The notes under the pieces: generated by a model
Told to the model about the DNA's origin: nothing
What the model saw: the letters and a program-made list of their open reading frames with translations, nothing else
Databases searched by the model: none
Part shown: positions 27,217-39,400 of the stretch, one piece after another
Numbering within the stretch: the first letter of the stretch is position 1
How the letters are laid out: each line of letters begins with the position of its first letter
NCBI RefSeq assembly: GCF_002078875.1
Contig: NC_034412.1
Location: 13,888,995 to 13,952,994 of the forward strand
Source: Numida meleagris
Taxonomy: Eukaryota > Chordata > Aves > Galliformes > Numididae
Direction: 5' to 3'
Length of the DNA: 64,000 bases
Made by a program: the position numbers and the translations under genes

Positions 27217-27840
27217 TCCATGGGTGTCCGACCTTTTGGCTTGCCTCGGCCACGTGGGGTGAAGACAGATCTACATCCTTAATACATGTAAAAAATAAGT
27301 TTTGTTATTATTTTTTTTTAATTAGAACATTTAGAAAAAAGAGCAACAAAAACATAAAACTAGTAAGATGTTTGATCTTGTTTTTGGGAAACCAATATAT
27401 TAGTTTGGTTCGATGGTTGCAGTTTTTAGTAAGATCTCAAGATGTTCATCAGATTTTTGATAAAATTTTACTCTTCCTGCACTTCATCCTTGAAAATAAT
27501 TGTTCACGGATGTGCATGCTCTCAAAAACTGATGATATTATTCTCTGGTATAGAAGTACGGTAAAGAGACATGATCAAATTTTTGAGTTGAATATCTGAT
27601 TGCAACTCCATTCTGCTTGTAAATTCACAGGTACTGTATTTATGTCAACTGAAAATGGAATTGCAAATCGCCATCCCCAGCCATGTGCACAGCACGGGAG
27701 CTTGATGTACGCAGTTCCTGATGGGTTTGTCCCAGCATGTCACCAGCCCTGCTTGGGAAACATGCCACTTTAACATCATTGTCCTGATAAACACGTTGAG
27801 TACCACAAGCCTGAGTTAGAGAAAAAAAAAAAAAAAAAAA
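27217..27840 (+). mobile_element. Possible hAT-type DNA transposon remnant followed by A19
   Basis: The segment opens with GGGTGTCCGACCTTTTGGCT followed by TGCCTCGGCCACGTGGGG. This resembles the terminal inverted repeat of Charlie-like hAT elements (CAGGGGTGTCCAA..TTTTGGC). It passes into AT-rich sequence with a 142-codon open frame (27171-27599, no recognised domain) and ends at a run of 19 A. A matching inverted end was not found, so the right boundary is a guess. The resemblance is from memory and limited to the first 35-40 bases. Confidence 0.3.
27822..27840 (+). repeat. A19 homopolymer
   Basis: Nineteen consecutive A in PLOD2 intron 1. CR1 elements do not end in poly(A), so this is either a simple repeat or the tail of another kind of insertion. 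Confidence 0.85.
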
Positions 27841-30800
27841 GAATCATAGTGCAGGTCAACCAGCATTGTTGTGAAGGTATGATCCACAACTGGAATTCCA
27901 GATGTAGATTTTTTCCTCATATCTTCATGATAAAGTGTTAAATTTTAAATGGTATTTAGTAACAGACTACAACTGTACAGCTAACTTCTTGTGATGTCTC
28001 TAACAGATGAGTTACATTTTTGGAAGATACACTGGAAAATGTAAAATACTCTTCAATATATTCTAAACAAGATTAAAAACATGGAAATCCAAACAACTGG
28101 CTAATATAAAGTATTTTGGAATATATCATTTACAGGTTAATTTTCTGTTTTGCACCCAAAAAACTAAGCAACATATAACAGTGAGTTCCCAGTTAATTCC
28201 TGAGCTCCGAAAGAGCTTTTAAAGAAAATGCAGCACAAGCTTTAAGCACGCAACAGAAAAGTGAACACTGAAATGGATCCTTGGCCTATGCAAAACCATA
28301 CACCATCGCTGCTTCAATATAGTCATGATAACCAATTCTCTTCCCAAGCAGTTTTGATGACTTCACTAAAACCCATTCTTCCACGTGCTTCTGAGACATG
28401 TTGAAGCTCTGCAGATAGAAGGTCACTGGTGGTGCCGACAGCCATGCCGTTTTGATGTTTATACAGACTCACACAATACGTTGAAAGCTCAAAGAACTGC
28501 TAAGTCAGCTACAAAATCTGAATACCAAAGAGCACTTCCACAATTCAGATTTCTAGAACAAGATGAGCTCCCACTTATTGCACAGTAAGACAGTATTCAA
28601 TTTTTATTTTTTCTTCCAGATTTATAGCCTAGACTTAGAGTCTTAAATCAAACAAACATTTGAAAACCCACACTCTTTGAAAAGATGACAGATGGAAACA
28701 GAAGAAACCCATTATATGCAATGTAACTATGATTATAAGTTATACCTACATACATATACTTGGTTAATGTAATCCAGCAGCAAACAAACAAGATCTTAAG
28801 TACACAATGCATAAGTTTAAAGTTTGTGTTTTTCACATCTACCCAGCGTCAGTTTATAAGATGTACTTATGGTCAAAGAAAGCAGTCGGCCAACAGACGA
28901 GTTTCTGGACAAACAAAGCTGCTGGCATAAAGAAGCAAAAGATAGAGCTCTATGACAACTGTTTATTCTCCCTTAGGATTCTGAACAAACGTACTGAGTT
29001 AGCAAGCACAGTCTTTCCTCTTCAGAAAGACTTGTTGAATTACACTCCAGGAGGGGAAAAGATGATTGGTGCGTAGAGAATACTGTTTCATATTTGGAAG
29101 TTCTCTTGTTTCTTTTGGTTTTTAGTTTGTTTGTTTTTAAATCTGATCTATATATTATAGAGTTGACTTCTGTTCCACACTGAACACTTTCCTATGTGCC
29201 ACCACTCATCCCATAGCTTACAGTTTCCTAAAGATGCAGGCATATATCAAAGTCTCATTAGCTACAGCCGCAAGTACCTTGTAAGACTGGATCCTCTGAT
29301 ATCTAATAGAGCGGCTGGATTGCTGTGGAGGAGAGGCAATATATTTGAAAAACCTCAAGAAAGATAAGAAAGTGCTAAAATTTGAAACAAAAGATGAGAT
29401 TAGAATTACCAGATAGCAAGTACAGTCGCGGGTTGCCCAAACACTTGCTGCGTACTACTTACTTACACCTGTATGTGAGAGGGATTTCTAAGAGCCAATG
29501 CTTCAAATTAAACTTGAGTGCCAGATTTAGAAGAATCAGATCTTTCTTTCTGCACAGACCTCCCTGAAAGTTAGTTCTGTTTTCCCGTTTCACAAACCTC
29601 TTGTTAATCACTGCATTTCTGCACTTGCATATCTTACCACAAAATACAAAGTGCAGAAGAAATATTTAAGCAATTTGCAAATCAGTGCCGGATTCTTCTT
29701 TGCTAATTGTCAGACTTGTAACTTCTTCACTTTAAACCAGATTTACTAAATTAAGGCAAATATAATTCTGCCTTTTTGAGGGTACAAGCACAGTTGTAGA
29801 ACTTGTGTCACAGGGTTATTTGTAAACATCCCTAAAAATCACAGAGCAACAGATATTAATAACAGAACTCCAGTACTGGTCCAGGCCACAGAACAGGACT
29901 AGAAAAAGCAGGACGTTTTCAGCAATTGTCCAGGAAAAGAAATATAGAAGATATAATTTCTCAGTTTACTTTCGAGCAGCTGGTAGTGTTGCAACTTCCT
30001 CAGTAACAATAATCATTGCCTGTTTAAATCTTCTACTTCTTCTCTGGTTTTTAAAGAAACAAAGAAGCTGCATTAGCAGAAATGCATTAAAATAAGCAGA
30101 ACTTGCTCTGAATTTTCTTGTAATATAGAAAATATATGAGATTATTGCTTGCTAACACACAGCCCCTGAACAGGGTATTAAATTTTACTGTTTTTTCCCC
30201 CCTGCTAAATGAAAGCAAACTGATTTTCTCTACAGCTTCAGAAAAGATGTAACATTCAAGAGTCCAATTATTGTTATCATTCACCATTCAAATTCATTCA
30301 TAAAGAGGCAAAGAGCACTGAATGGTGCATTTCAGAATCTGAAGTATGCTACAAAAATATTAAAGATTCCTCATGCAAGTAAGTTCTCTCCCTTTAATTT
30401 GCAGTCCCAAAGGATGTGAAGACATTTCACTCCTCATATGCCCTGACTCCAGCACGAAGCTCACTGTGCTGCAGCTTTCTGCTTTTCTTATACCAATCAG
30501 TTGTGATGCCACCTATAATAGCATGTGAAATGTCTACATGGAAACGATCAATTGTTGAATATAACCAGTTCTAATAATAATAATGAACTATCACCCATAG
30601 ATCATCTCTTTTACACATGCACACACTTCCAGATAAAGGCCAGCAGTTACTCACAATATTAATTCACAACCATTTTTAGAAGTCGTTTGCAAGTTGGTTG
30701 GCTCAGCCTTTTTCTTTTAATATTTATTTTTAATTTCATAGTACCACAGAGACAGTCAACACAGGCTCATTAGGGCCTGTGTGTGCACTCATCAATCACC

Positions 30801-33800
30801 ACAGCACTGGCCATGCTCAGGCTTGAGCTCCTTCCAGTGCAAGATTTCCTGAGCAAAACCAGGCACTAGCGGCAGCACTCACAAGATTTTTCCACCATCT
30901 GCAGTAGACTTGGGTGAGACTCTGTTTATTGAATTGGTTTCTCCACAGTAAAGTAAAGATAAGAGATACTCCTTAGTCCCCAGACATGAATGTTTGTACA
31001 TGACATCACTGCAAGGCATGAAGCAATCCCTCCAGGGAGAGCTGCCCAGAACCTGATGAGTGGGAGCAGGTCCGGTTACAGCCATTTATTAGTGCCCAGA
31101 TGGCAGCTCTGCCTCAGAGGTCTCCAAGCAGTGAGGACGGTGCCGTGGCAGCAGCCAGAGCATGCGTGCTCATACCCATCAAGTGGCTCAGCCATACACT
31201 GCCACAGGGCTGTGGACTGGGACAGCTAACCCCAGCTGTCCGAGAGAGAAAGTTTACTCAGCTTCTGCCTTTTAGTAGCCTTGCCCTCACTGTCTCTCAT
31301 AAATGAGTGCCTAGAGAACAGCACGCTGCTGTTTAAGCTGTTATTCAGCATATCCAGCTGTTTAAACAAGCAGTCACACACAGCACCAGGCATCATTAAA
31401 TCCTGCTTTCAGACAGATAATCAAGCCATCAGTGAAATTCAGCAATTAAGATTTGTAATAAAGATTTCTCCTTCAACTAGTCTCTGTTTAACAAAGGAGA
31501 AGCTAAACTGGAGCTGTCTGAAGGAGACATAACTGTCCCCATGTCGTCAGCAGAGGCCACCACCCCACAGCTCTGCATACCACCCTGCTTCCAGGCACTG
31601 GTCGTGCAACAAATAGCCCGAGATCGCCACAGCCAAGCTTTGACTGTTCCAGTAACTGGACAGAAACCCAGGCCAACAAACCTTGGGAGGAGAAAAACCA
31701 CACTTGCCCAAGAGCTGCTGTCTGCATGAAGGATAGACTGCAACTCCACACTTGGTAAGAAGGGCAGTGCATGTTCCAAGCAAGCCCATGGCGCAGCACC
31801 AAAGACCTGTCCTGCTTCTGAAACAAAACCTTACAACACTTAAGGTATGACAAACATTTCAGGGTGCTTTTAACAAAGAACAGCTGGGCTAGCAAGTTCA
31901 GTTATTAGGTTTATGGACCTGGTTCCAATCTCATGCTAATTATGTGTGTGCAGTTGTTTCACAGTGATATAAAACATAATTAGTAAACTGCTTATGAAGA
32001 TAGCTCAAATAAACTTCTTTTTTCAACCTTTAATTTTCTAGTTAGCAAGGAAGTTTAATACAACAATCCGGTAGCCTGCAGTTTCATTTTAAGAATTAAT
32101 ACTACCATCAAAAAGAAATCTTTTTTTCCATATCCCAATGTCTTTTTCCAAGAAAATCTATGGAGGACAAATAGAGTTGAAACTTGTACCAGGAGGAACC
32201 CCAGAATACTTTTCAAAGGGCAGCCTGTAAGAGGCAGTGGGCCAACCACTACAAAGGGGCTTTCTTCAGAGTTGTCCTATAAATTTGAATGTTTTAAACT
32301 AAGACAGAATTCTACTATTTAACTCTGAATTATTAAGGAAACAGATACGTAATTACTTTGTTCTCCATTACAAACACACTTATGCATTTTGAAGAAGTTA
32401 CAAAGTAATCCACAACATCTTTAAACCATATTTGAGTGGAAACAGACTGAAATGACTAAATATGTTAACAGCATTATTTGTCAATAATAGCTAAATGATC
32501 ACTAGACACCTAAGTGTCTGCAGTCACATTTGCAAATAATAGAGTCAAAATATTAATTAAGATACATCCACATATGCAGACACTGAGAACATGAAGATGT
32601 TACTCTCAAGATCATCAAAACAATGATATATTCTTTTTCTTTAATGGACTTCTTATTTCCCCCCATCTACTGGGAATTTTAACAGGCATTCCAGCTGCTC
32701 GAAATAAATAATTTGGGACGAACCGGAGATTTTACATATTTAGTCTATTCATGCACAATATAATCCTTACTTTGAAAACTGAATTCAGTTCTGTTGCAGA
32801 ACCAGGAGTCTGAACATCACAGTGGTGTCAGACTGTGCTTGCAAGCACGTATTCCGCAAAGATTAAGTGTCACTTATCCTACAGAGCTATGACATTCCTA
32901 CACATACAAACACATTCCTGTCAAGCTGTGCTTTCTGCTAAAGGGAACTATACTCTGTAGAAATTAAGAGGGAACAAAGACTCTTCACTTTCAAAGTTGC
33001 TCTCCTTGCAACTGGTCCCACAAAAACTATAAAAACAGACATTATAAATGAAAACAAAAATGCCCTTACTGCAATCCTACTACCATCTGTGCCAAGGGAT
33101 TTCACTGGAGCAGTGTGCCAACTAATTTAAGTTTTAAAGAGATTAGTAGCTTTACACAAATGGAAAGATGCTCCTTTCAATCATGCAATGTAATGGTGGT
33201 AATTCAACAGACAAAACTAAATGCTTCCCTGTGAAGAGGCTGAGTCAATTCTCCTTAAATAAGCAATAATGATGGGGGAAAAAAAGGCAGGAATCTGGAC
33301 ATAAATCATGACTCTCCAGAACATTTAATCAATGCAAATAAACCTTTGAGAAATAATCTGTTAGTTCTTTGACAGGAATACGTTTCATGCAAAACCCTCC
33401 TGGTTTGGACAGCAATTGAGAGTATCAAATACTGATAAGAACTGTCACAGCTGTTTTAATTAGAAATGCATTTTCCAGTCAAATTTTCCATGGTCTTAGC
33501 CAACTGCACTGCCTATCACAGAAACGCAGTGTCACATCCACTACTGTGGCTTACCTCCACCACCTGAGGAAAGAAAGAATATGGCCGAAAAGCTCCAATT
33601 TGTTCCTCCTCTACATTGCACAGCCTCTCAACTTGGTGCTACAAAGAACTCAGATCAAAGTCTTCGCAGGCAATATTTCCAAGGGGGAAACAGGCTGAGC
33701 CTTCCAGTTCTTTCAGTAAGTACGCCGAAGTGGTTACATGAGCAAAATCCCTTGCTCCTTTACGGCACTACCTCAGTGAAAGGCTTACAGCCACTGCCAT

Positions 33801-36144
33801 CACAGTGTCCATTTTGTCTGAGCCTAAAAAAGTCAACAGCATTCACAACAGCACCTGCTGTACCTCCAAGCAGGCCCTCAAGCAGCCACATCCAGTACCC
33901 ATCACCGCTTGCAGTGCTTGTGGCCGGCAGGGAAGGCTCACTGAGGCAGAGCACAGCTGGCAGCTTGGCCACGGATACTGCTGCAGCTCCAGGACACATC
34001 CTGGCCACGTCGGCTCTGGAAGCTACCTCCGCTCCCTGTGACAAGCCCTGGCCCCCAGCCACCCTTCATGTTTTGGGAGCACTAGGACAGCAGCAACACA
34101 GCAGGCCTGCTCAATGCCTTTACAACCCATGGTGGCTACGTGGCCACACAGCCAAGCGGCCAAGCCCACAGCCACTGAGGAATGGACTCCGGGAAGGCAG
34201 GGAAATTTCCTGTGCAGAGAGCTGATTGAAAAAACATTCTCACAGGAACACCCAAAACAACGACAAATATCTCTTCCTGCACTGTGTTACATGATAAGCA
34301 ACAGGTACTCGGTAAGCTCAGCACAGCAGGAATATGTTAATGCTGTTGTTCTAGCACTGAAACTTTTGCATCTTTACTCCACAGAAGTCTGAGTCCGCAT
34401 ACGGAATACCAGGAGACTTCTACAAGGGAGGACACACTACGCTCTGTCCTTCACCAAGCAATACAACCGGAGGATAACATTTAAGGGTTAAAGCTGGAAC
34501 AAAATCAAGTAACACGGCAGGCAATGTTGGGGTCAAGAAGTTACCCAAGGAGCAGCCTGCGCTCAGCAGTTTGCTACAGTCCAATACAGACCACTATTGT
34601 TTAAATTAAGAAGAATAGTATTTTCTTGTTTGACCACCTATATAAAATAGAACAGTGCTTTCCAGCAGTGCAATTTGTGTAGCATCACTTCTATCATTTA
34701 TCTAGATGCAGCAGTCTATTTCTGGTGCTGTATCGCACAGTGCTGCATCGACCACTGAACTATACACTCTCTGCTTCTCACGCCTTTGAACACTGACAGG
34801 GTTTAAAACCAGGAGTCATTATCAAGCCAGCCGTTACCTTATACCAGCACAAGATCTCACACTTAGATCAAGTAGCTTAAAAAAATACATTATTTGAATA
34901 GATATCTTAGAGGGAAAAAAATGCAACTGATTGCAGTAATCAACTGCTAAAGGAGCATCCTCACAGCCCCACTGCTACAGACACAGGAGCTCTGTGTTTT
35001 GCCCAAAACACCCCAGGAGGACACAGCCCCATGGCCACGGAACAGGGATGCTCACACTGCCCAGAGCGCGAGAAACAGCTGCACGCCCGCAGGGAACTCC
35101 ACAGAGTGACTGAAAGCAGCAAAAGGAGAAAGCTGGGACTGAGCAGCAGAGCGAGCAGCCTGGAGTTCGCCAACGCCAACTTTTCTTACGCTGGTTATCA
35201 GCAAAGGCAGCAGTTTCCAAACTCAGAACTTGCTGGAATAAACTTGTCTCTCAGAAAAGTGAGCTGCCTTCAACACACCAAAGCGAAAATCAAGCTAGGT
35301 AATAAAAATAACTTTATTACACACTCGAGTAAACAAGCCAGGAAACAAAACTACTTTGATTTCATGTGGTAATAGTTCAGCAGGATGGAATACCTTTCTA
35401 TTTCCAGAACAGAAATCAGAAATACAGATGCTAAAACAGTACTGGATAAGAAATCGGTTTTGGCGTATAGCTTGACACACATGTTTGGACACCTCTCCGA
35501 GGGAATTTCCTGCGTGCATTCTTTTATTTTACACGCTGAAGATACAGTTGTGTTCTACCTTCTCACAGACGTGACTACAGAACACAAGGAACAGAAAGCT
35601 GGCGGCCTCCGAGGGCCAGCAAAAGGCACGGCAGCCGCCAGCTCACTTTTTTCTCACGAAGTGGGAAACTTCTCCCCAAGCTGAAGAAGTTCAGGCAAGA
35701 AGCGAACGACACCGTGCTTTTCCGTGCCGTGGAAAACCCCCCTGCCCATCAGCACTTTGTCACAGGGGCAGAGAAGAGAAAGGGGGGAAGGGAGAAAGCC
35801 AGAGGCGCTCCCTTCCCACCGGGGACTCTATTTTTACTTTTTTCCGAAGTTGAATCCTGCGTCTACCGCCGCATGACTCACCCCGGAGATTTAAAACGCT
35901 TCCAGCAACTCCGAGCGACAACCTGGGGAGCCCCAGGGGCCGCGAGCGGCACGGAGAAGCGCGGGGCGGCAGACGAATAGAAGAAACACAGAAATAACCG
36001 GGAGAAGCGGCAGCACCCACGCGCGCACCGCGGGCCGGCGGGGTTCCCTCCCGGCGGACGCTCCCGATTCGGGAAGCACAATGGAGCCGGCGGCGCATTC
36101 CGGCAGCGCATCCCCGCCGCGCCTCCCGCCGCCGCGCACCTCAC

Positions 36145-36247
36145 CTGCGGGGCCGGGCCCGGTGCGCCGCTCCGCCGCCGCCGGCAGCGCCAGGGCCAGC
36201 AGCAGCGGCAGGAGGAGCCGCGGGGGCCGGGCGCCGCTCCACGCCAT
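36145..36247 (-). CDS. PLOD2: PLOD2 exon 1 (start codon and signal peptide)
   Basis: The ATG is at 36247-36245 in a good Kozak setting (A at -3, G at +4). The exon codes 34 residues plus one base: a short MAWSGARPPR start, a leucine-rich core (LLLPLLLALALPAAA, about residues 11-25), then ERRTGPGPA. This is a classic cleavable ER signal peptide, as expected for a lumenal lysyl hydroxylase. The donor reads GCAG|gtgagg and leaves phase 1, which fits exon 2. No upstream ATG lies between the TATA-like box and this start. The signal peptide is richer in Ala/Pro/Arg than the human one, as is usual for this poorly conserved segment in a GC-rich exon. Confidence 0.93.
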
Positions 36248-36440
36248 CTTCCCCCTCCGCACCGCCGCCGCTCCCCGCGCCGCCAGCCCCGAGGGCGGGG
36301 GTGGGAGAAAGGGGAAAAGCGCCACCAGGAGCAGCCGGTGCCGCGCCCGAGATGCCGCTCCTCCTCCGCGGCGGGCAGAGCGAAGGGGGCTGACGCCCGC
36401 CCCAGTCTTTATACGGCGGTGGGAGGACCCGGGCGGCGAG
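36248..36440 (-). promoter_or_regulatory. PLOD2: PLOD2 core promoter and 5' UTR
   Basis: On the minus strand a TATA-like TATAAAG lies at 36413-36407, about 160 bases upstream of the start codon. This would put transcription start near 36380 and give a 5' UTR of roughly 130 nt without any ATG. A GC-box-like GGGGCGGG is at 36403-36396, just downstream of the TATA-like box, and a GGGGCGGGG (plus strand) at 36508-36516 lies about 100 bases upstream of it. A HIF-type core GCGTG appears at 36022-36018, inside intron 1. PLOD2 is a known hypoxia target, but a five-base core proves nothing. The start-site position is inferred. Confidence 0.55.
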
Positions 36441-39400
36441 GGCGCCCGGCGGCGCAACAGGAGCCGCTCGTTGCCTCCGCGCCCGGGCGCACACCGCCGC
36501 CGCGGGAGGGGCGGGGCCGCCAAGCTCCGCCCTCGGGCGCCGCGGGAGCGCAGCGCTGCGCGGGAAGGGCGCGCCCCGGCCCGGCCTTGTGCGGAGACCG
36601 AGCGCGTCCGAAGGCATTACTGCGACAAAAGCCATCCGGCGGCAGCGGTGACAGCACCGCGCGTCCTCTCTGCTGGGGAGCAGCGTCGCTGTAAACACCC
36701 GAGCACCGGAGCATCCACATTTCCATATCCAAACGCCAAACAAAACCAACAAAATCTATTTTTCATGGGTACCATCATTTTCACACAGCACCACGGTGAG
36801 AATGAAGGAGATGCGCTGCACTGTTTCCACGCTTTTCTTCCTGTTGCAATACAAGATGTATTGAAAACAGTAATAACTTAAGTGCTAATAAGTCCCATAC
36901 AATCATAAAAGCAGATGGTGGCCTATTGAGATCAGTGAGGGTTTACGCCTTGGAAACATTACTGGAGGACCAAAGGCATCATCCAAACCAAAAAATTAGT
37001 GCTGAAAGCAGGATTCATGTATTTAAGATCCACCTATATAGCAGTCAAGTAGACACCTCATTTTTTATCTTAAATGCCTCTATGGACCTACCAGATGTGC
37101 TTTTTGGATCCACAGAGTGAAAAATAAGGGTGAAAGAAGGGAAAACTTGACTGTGGCATCCTTTGGTTTGGAACTCCGAGCAGAAATCAGGCCCAGCGTT
37201 ATGTGCCTTGGTGCTTGCATGGCTAATTGGGAGAGCCGCACCGAGCAGTACGTGGCAGGGAGCGAGAGCACAGGAGAACTCTGCCCCTGAGTCCCAGCAG
37301 CTCTGAGGACATAGAACGCCCACGCAGGCGAAACAGGGAAACGCTGAAAATGAAGTGATCCATCAGTGAAGCTGCAGTTGATAACTAGAGGATTAAAAAT
37401 AAAATCCCCTCTGCTTCCTGGGAAATTACTCATGGCCGACTTTCTCCTGCCACCTCCGTCAGGCTCACAGAGACTGAACAGAGAACAAACATCTTCTGAG
37501 TACAGACTATGAGCACTGCTCAGCTCACATCCCTGTTTCTGCTTGCCCTCCAAGGAGCAGCGCTGCTGCATGGCAGAAGTGCTGCGCTGGCTGCAAGCAA
37601 CGCCATGACCTGGGTACACTGCAAGTGCTTCTTCCTTCATTCATTTCAAGAATCGAGTTCAAATGTTAGATAAGATACTGGGTTAAGACGGGAAAAAAAT
37701 AGTTACAACTATAGTCTTAAGGTAGAAAACAGGTAAGAAACTTTGAGAAAGAGGCCCTAGCAGATAAAATCTCACCTCAGGTCCAGTTAACAGAACAATT
37801 GTACTTAGAGATGTAAAGAACGTGTAATTACAAGGCTGACAAATAAGAAGTCATCGGGAAGGAATTAAATCACAGCAGATATGTAGAATAGCATCAACCA
37901 TGAAAGAAAGGACAGACTTCTTCAGTAAAGCCAGAGTGGAAAAAGAAAGACTGTTGGGCATCATTTCAGAATAGCATGGAGCTGAGGTCATGGCTCCCAC
38001 GGACAGGAAGCAGGAAAGCTCAGCCCTCAGGATCGAGGGTAAAACCATCGGCTGAGTGTCACGTCCACACAGTGCTCCAGGGAACTGATCCCACAGCACA
38101 ACCCTGGCAGAGGCACAGCTTCACTAGACACCAATATGCAGATCCTGGAACAACTCCCTGTGACGTGAACATCAATGGTTTGCAAAAGAGGAGGAGGTAT
38201 CAGAGAAATCCCAGGAAGCGTTTTGTTACCAAATGTTCACGTAGGCTGTAGTAGGAAAGAATGAAAACTATTAATGAAAGAAGGATGTAAATATGCAATA
38301 ATTAAGTAAAGGAGGAAGCTGGCAAGGATACATTTCTAATGTATGACAAAAATGGGTGGAGAAAACTGTAATAGAAAAAAATACATGTACATAACAAGTT
38401 AATGCCCAGAATTTGACTAGAGTTCTACTTTTTCTTGGTATTTTCCTTGGTCTCTTTTAAGCTAATTTGATTTTAGAATTTTCTTAGAAAATTCAAGCTT
38501 TTTCCCCAGGAGAACACAGAGCTGAAAGCAGTGCTTGCAAAGCAATAGATGTGGCCAAGCCATCTCCTGTCCCCAGAGGCTTCGCTCTGCCTGACAGAAA
38601 GGAAAATGCTTGTGAAATGCCAGCACTGAGTGCGGCCAGCTGCAGAATGCCCAGGAGCTCTGTCTGGCCCTGCCTCCACAGACACAGGGTCAGAAGGGCC
38701 GCTGCTGGCCAGAAATACCAACTTCAAGGCCTGAGCTGGCACATGGAGGTTACTGCTGTTACAGAGCCCTCAAATCTCTGAACGAAGGAGGAACTTGTCC
38801 TCAAATTAAGACTTTTAAAGAATAATGTATGCAGTGTGTTCTGTACTATGCAAGTATGCAAGCTGTGCTACAGAGGTTAACTCCAGAAACAATTTGTACA
38901 AGTATCCCAGGAAATAGCCTTACATTGTCACCATTTGCACCTTCGACTTCTGATCTTATCAAACCTTCATAAAGAATAAAACCTTCCTTTTCCTCTGCCG
39001 CGAGGCCATTTCTTCATGGGAAATGAATAGATTTGGTTAAGCAGACACGGAGGAGGGGAAAGAGTTCATTTCTGCTAGTTGTACAGCTCTTAAATGGGAG
39101 CCCAAAGGATTTTCGTGTCCTGAAACTCCAGCAACAGTAAGCAAAACCAGAAAAGGGAGCAAGCAACCGCAAGCAGTGCTCTCTTCAGAACGTTACCATG
39201 AAAAGTGATTTTCTGTAAACTCACAGCTAGTTGCCAACTACTTTTTTTTTTCCAGTGCAGTGCATTTTCAATGGATCAGCAGTAACATCTAGGATTCAGC
39301 TGGCAGATATTTGGGCAACATTTTTGGGGACCTCTGCAGGAGACAACAGTTCTCTGAGTTGTTAGAAATCCCCATTCCTTCAGTGCCTTTTTCCTCAGAT

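Larger units (their letters stand above)
21561..36144. other. PLOD2 intron 1
   Basis: A 14.6 kb intron. The first half-kilobase next to exon 1 is part of the CpG island. It contains GC-richer patches at about 25.0-25.6, 30.8-31.8 and 33.6-34.2 kb, where overlapping open frames occur on both strands (longest 214 codons, plus strand, 33581-34225). It also has a possible DNA-transposon end at 27217 and an A19 run at 27822-27840. No CR1 copy was found in it, which is unusual given its length. I recognise no gene. Confidence 0.7.
1..36380 (-). other. PLOD2: PLOD2 gene locus, 5' part (exons 1-10; gene continues past base 1)
   Basis: This is procollagen-lysine,2-oxoglutarate 5-dioxygenase 2 (lysyl hydroxylase 2), an ER-lumen enzyme that hydroxylates collagen telopeptide lysines using Fe2+, 2-oxoglutarate, O2 and ascorbate. 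Ten coding exons of 103, 92, 137, 164, 113, 64, 98, 102, 126 and 122 nt were read on the minus strand. All have AG/GT borders, and phases agree at every junction, giving 373 codons plus 2 nt. The product covers the signal peptide, the N-terminal glycosyltransferase-like domain and the start of the accessory domain. The catalytic dioxygenase domain (exons 11 onward) is outside the window. PLOD2 rather than PLOD1 or PLOD3 is called because segments such as [20 protein letters not shown] and [20 protein letters not shown] match LH2 as I know it. Intron 1 is 14.6 kb, the longest. Confidence 0.95.
35600..36720. promoter_or_regulatory. CpG island over PLOD2 exon 1
   Basis: About 1.1 kb of dense C+G with very frequent CpG, in sharp contrast to AT-rich flanks on both sides. 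It covers exon 1, its 5' UTR and the first half-kilobase of intron 1, as expected for the promoter of a broadly expressed vertebrate gene. Long open frames of 200-266 codons occur here on both strands but reflect only the scarcity of AT-rich stop codons. Divergent transcription from the right side is possible; a donor-like ACG|gtgaga lies on the plus strand near 36793-36798. Confidence 0.85.

Noticed and set aside
35891..36523. 210-codon minus-strand open frame containing the PLOD2 start
   Set aside because: Only the 103 bases from 36247 to 36145 are exon; the part before the ATG is 5' UTR/promoter and the part after the GCAG|gtgagg donor is intron.
36081..36881. 266-codon plus-strand open frame across the PLOD2 CpG island
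   Set aside because: Arg/Pro/Ala-rich translation of a GC-rich promoter; open frames occur in several frames on both strands there, and it is antisense to the real exon 1.
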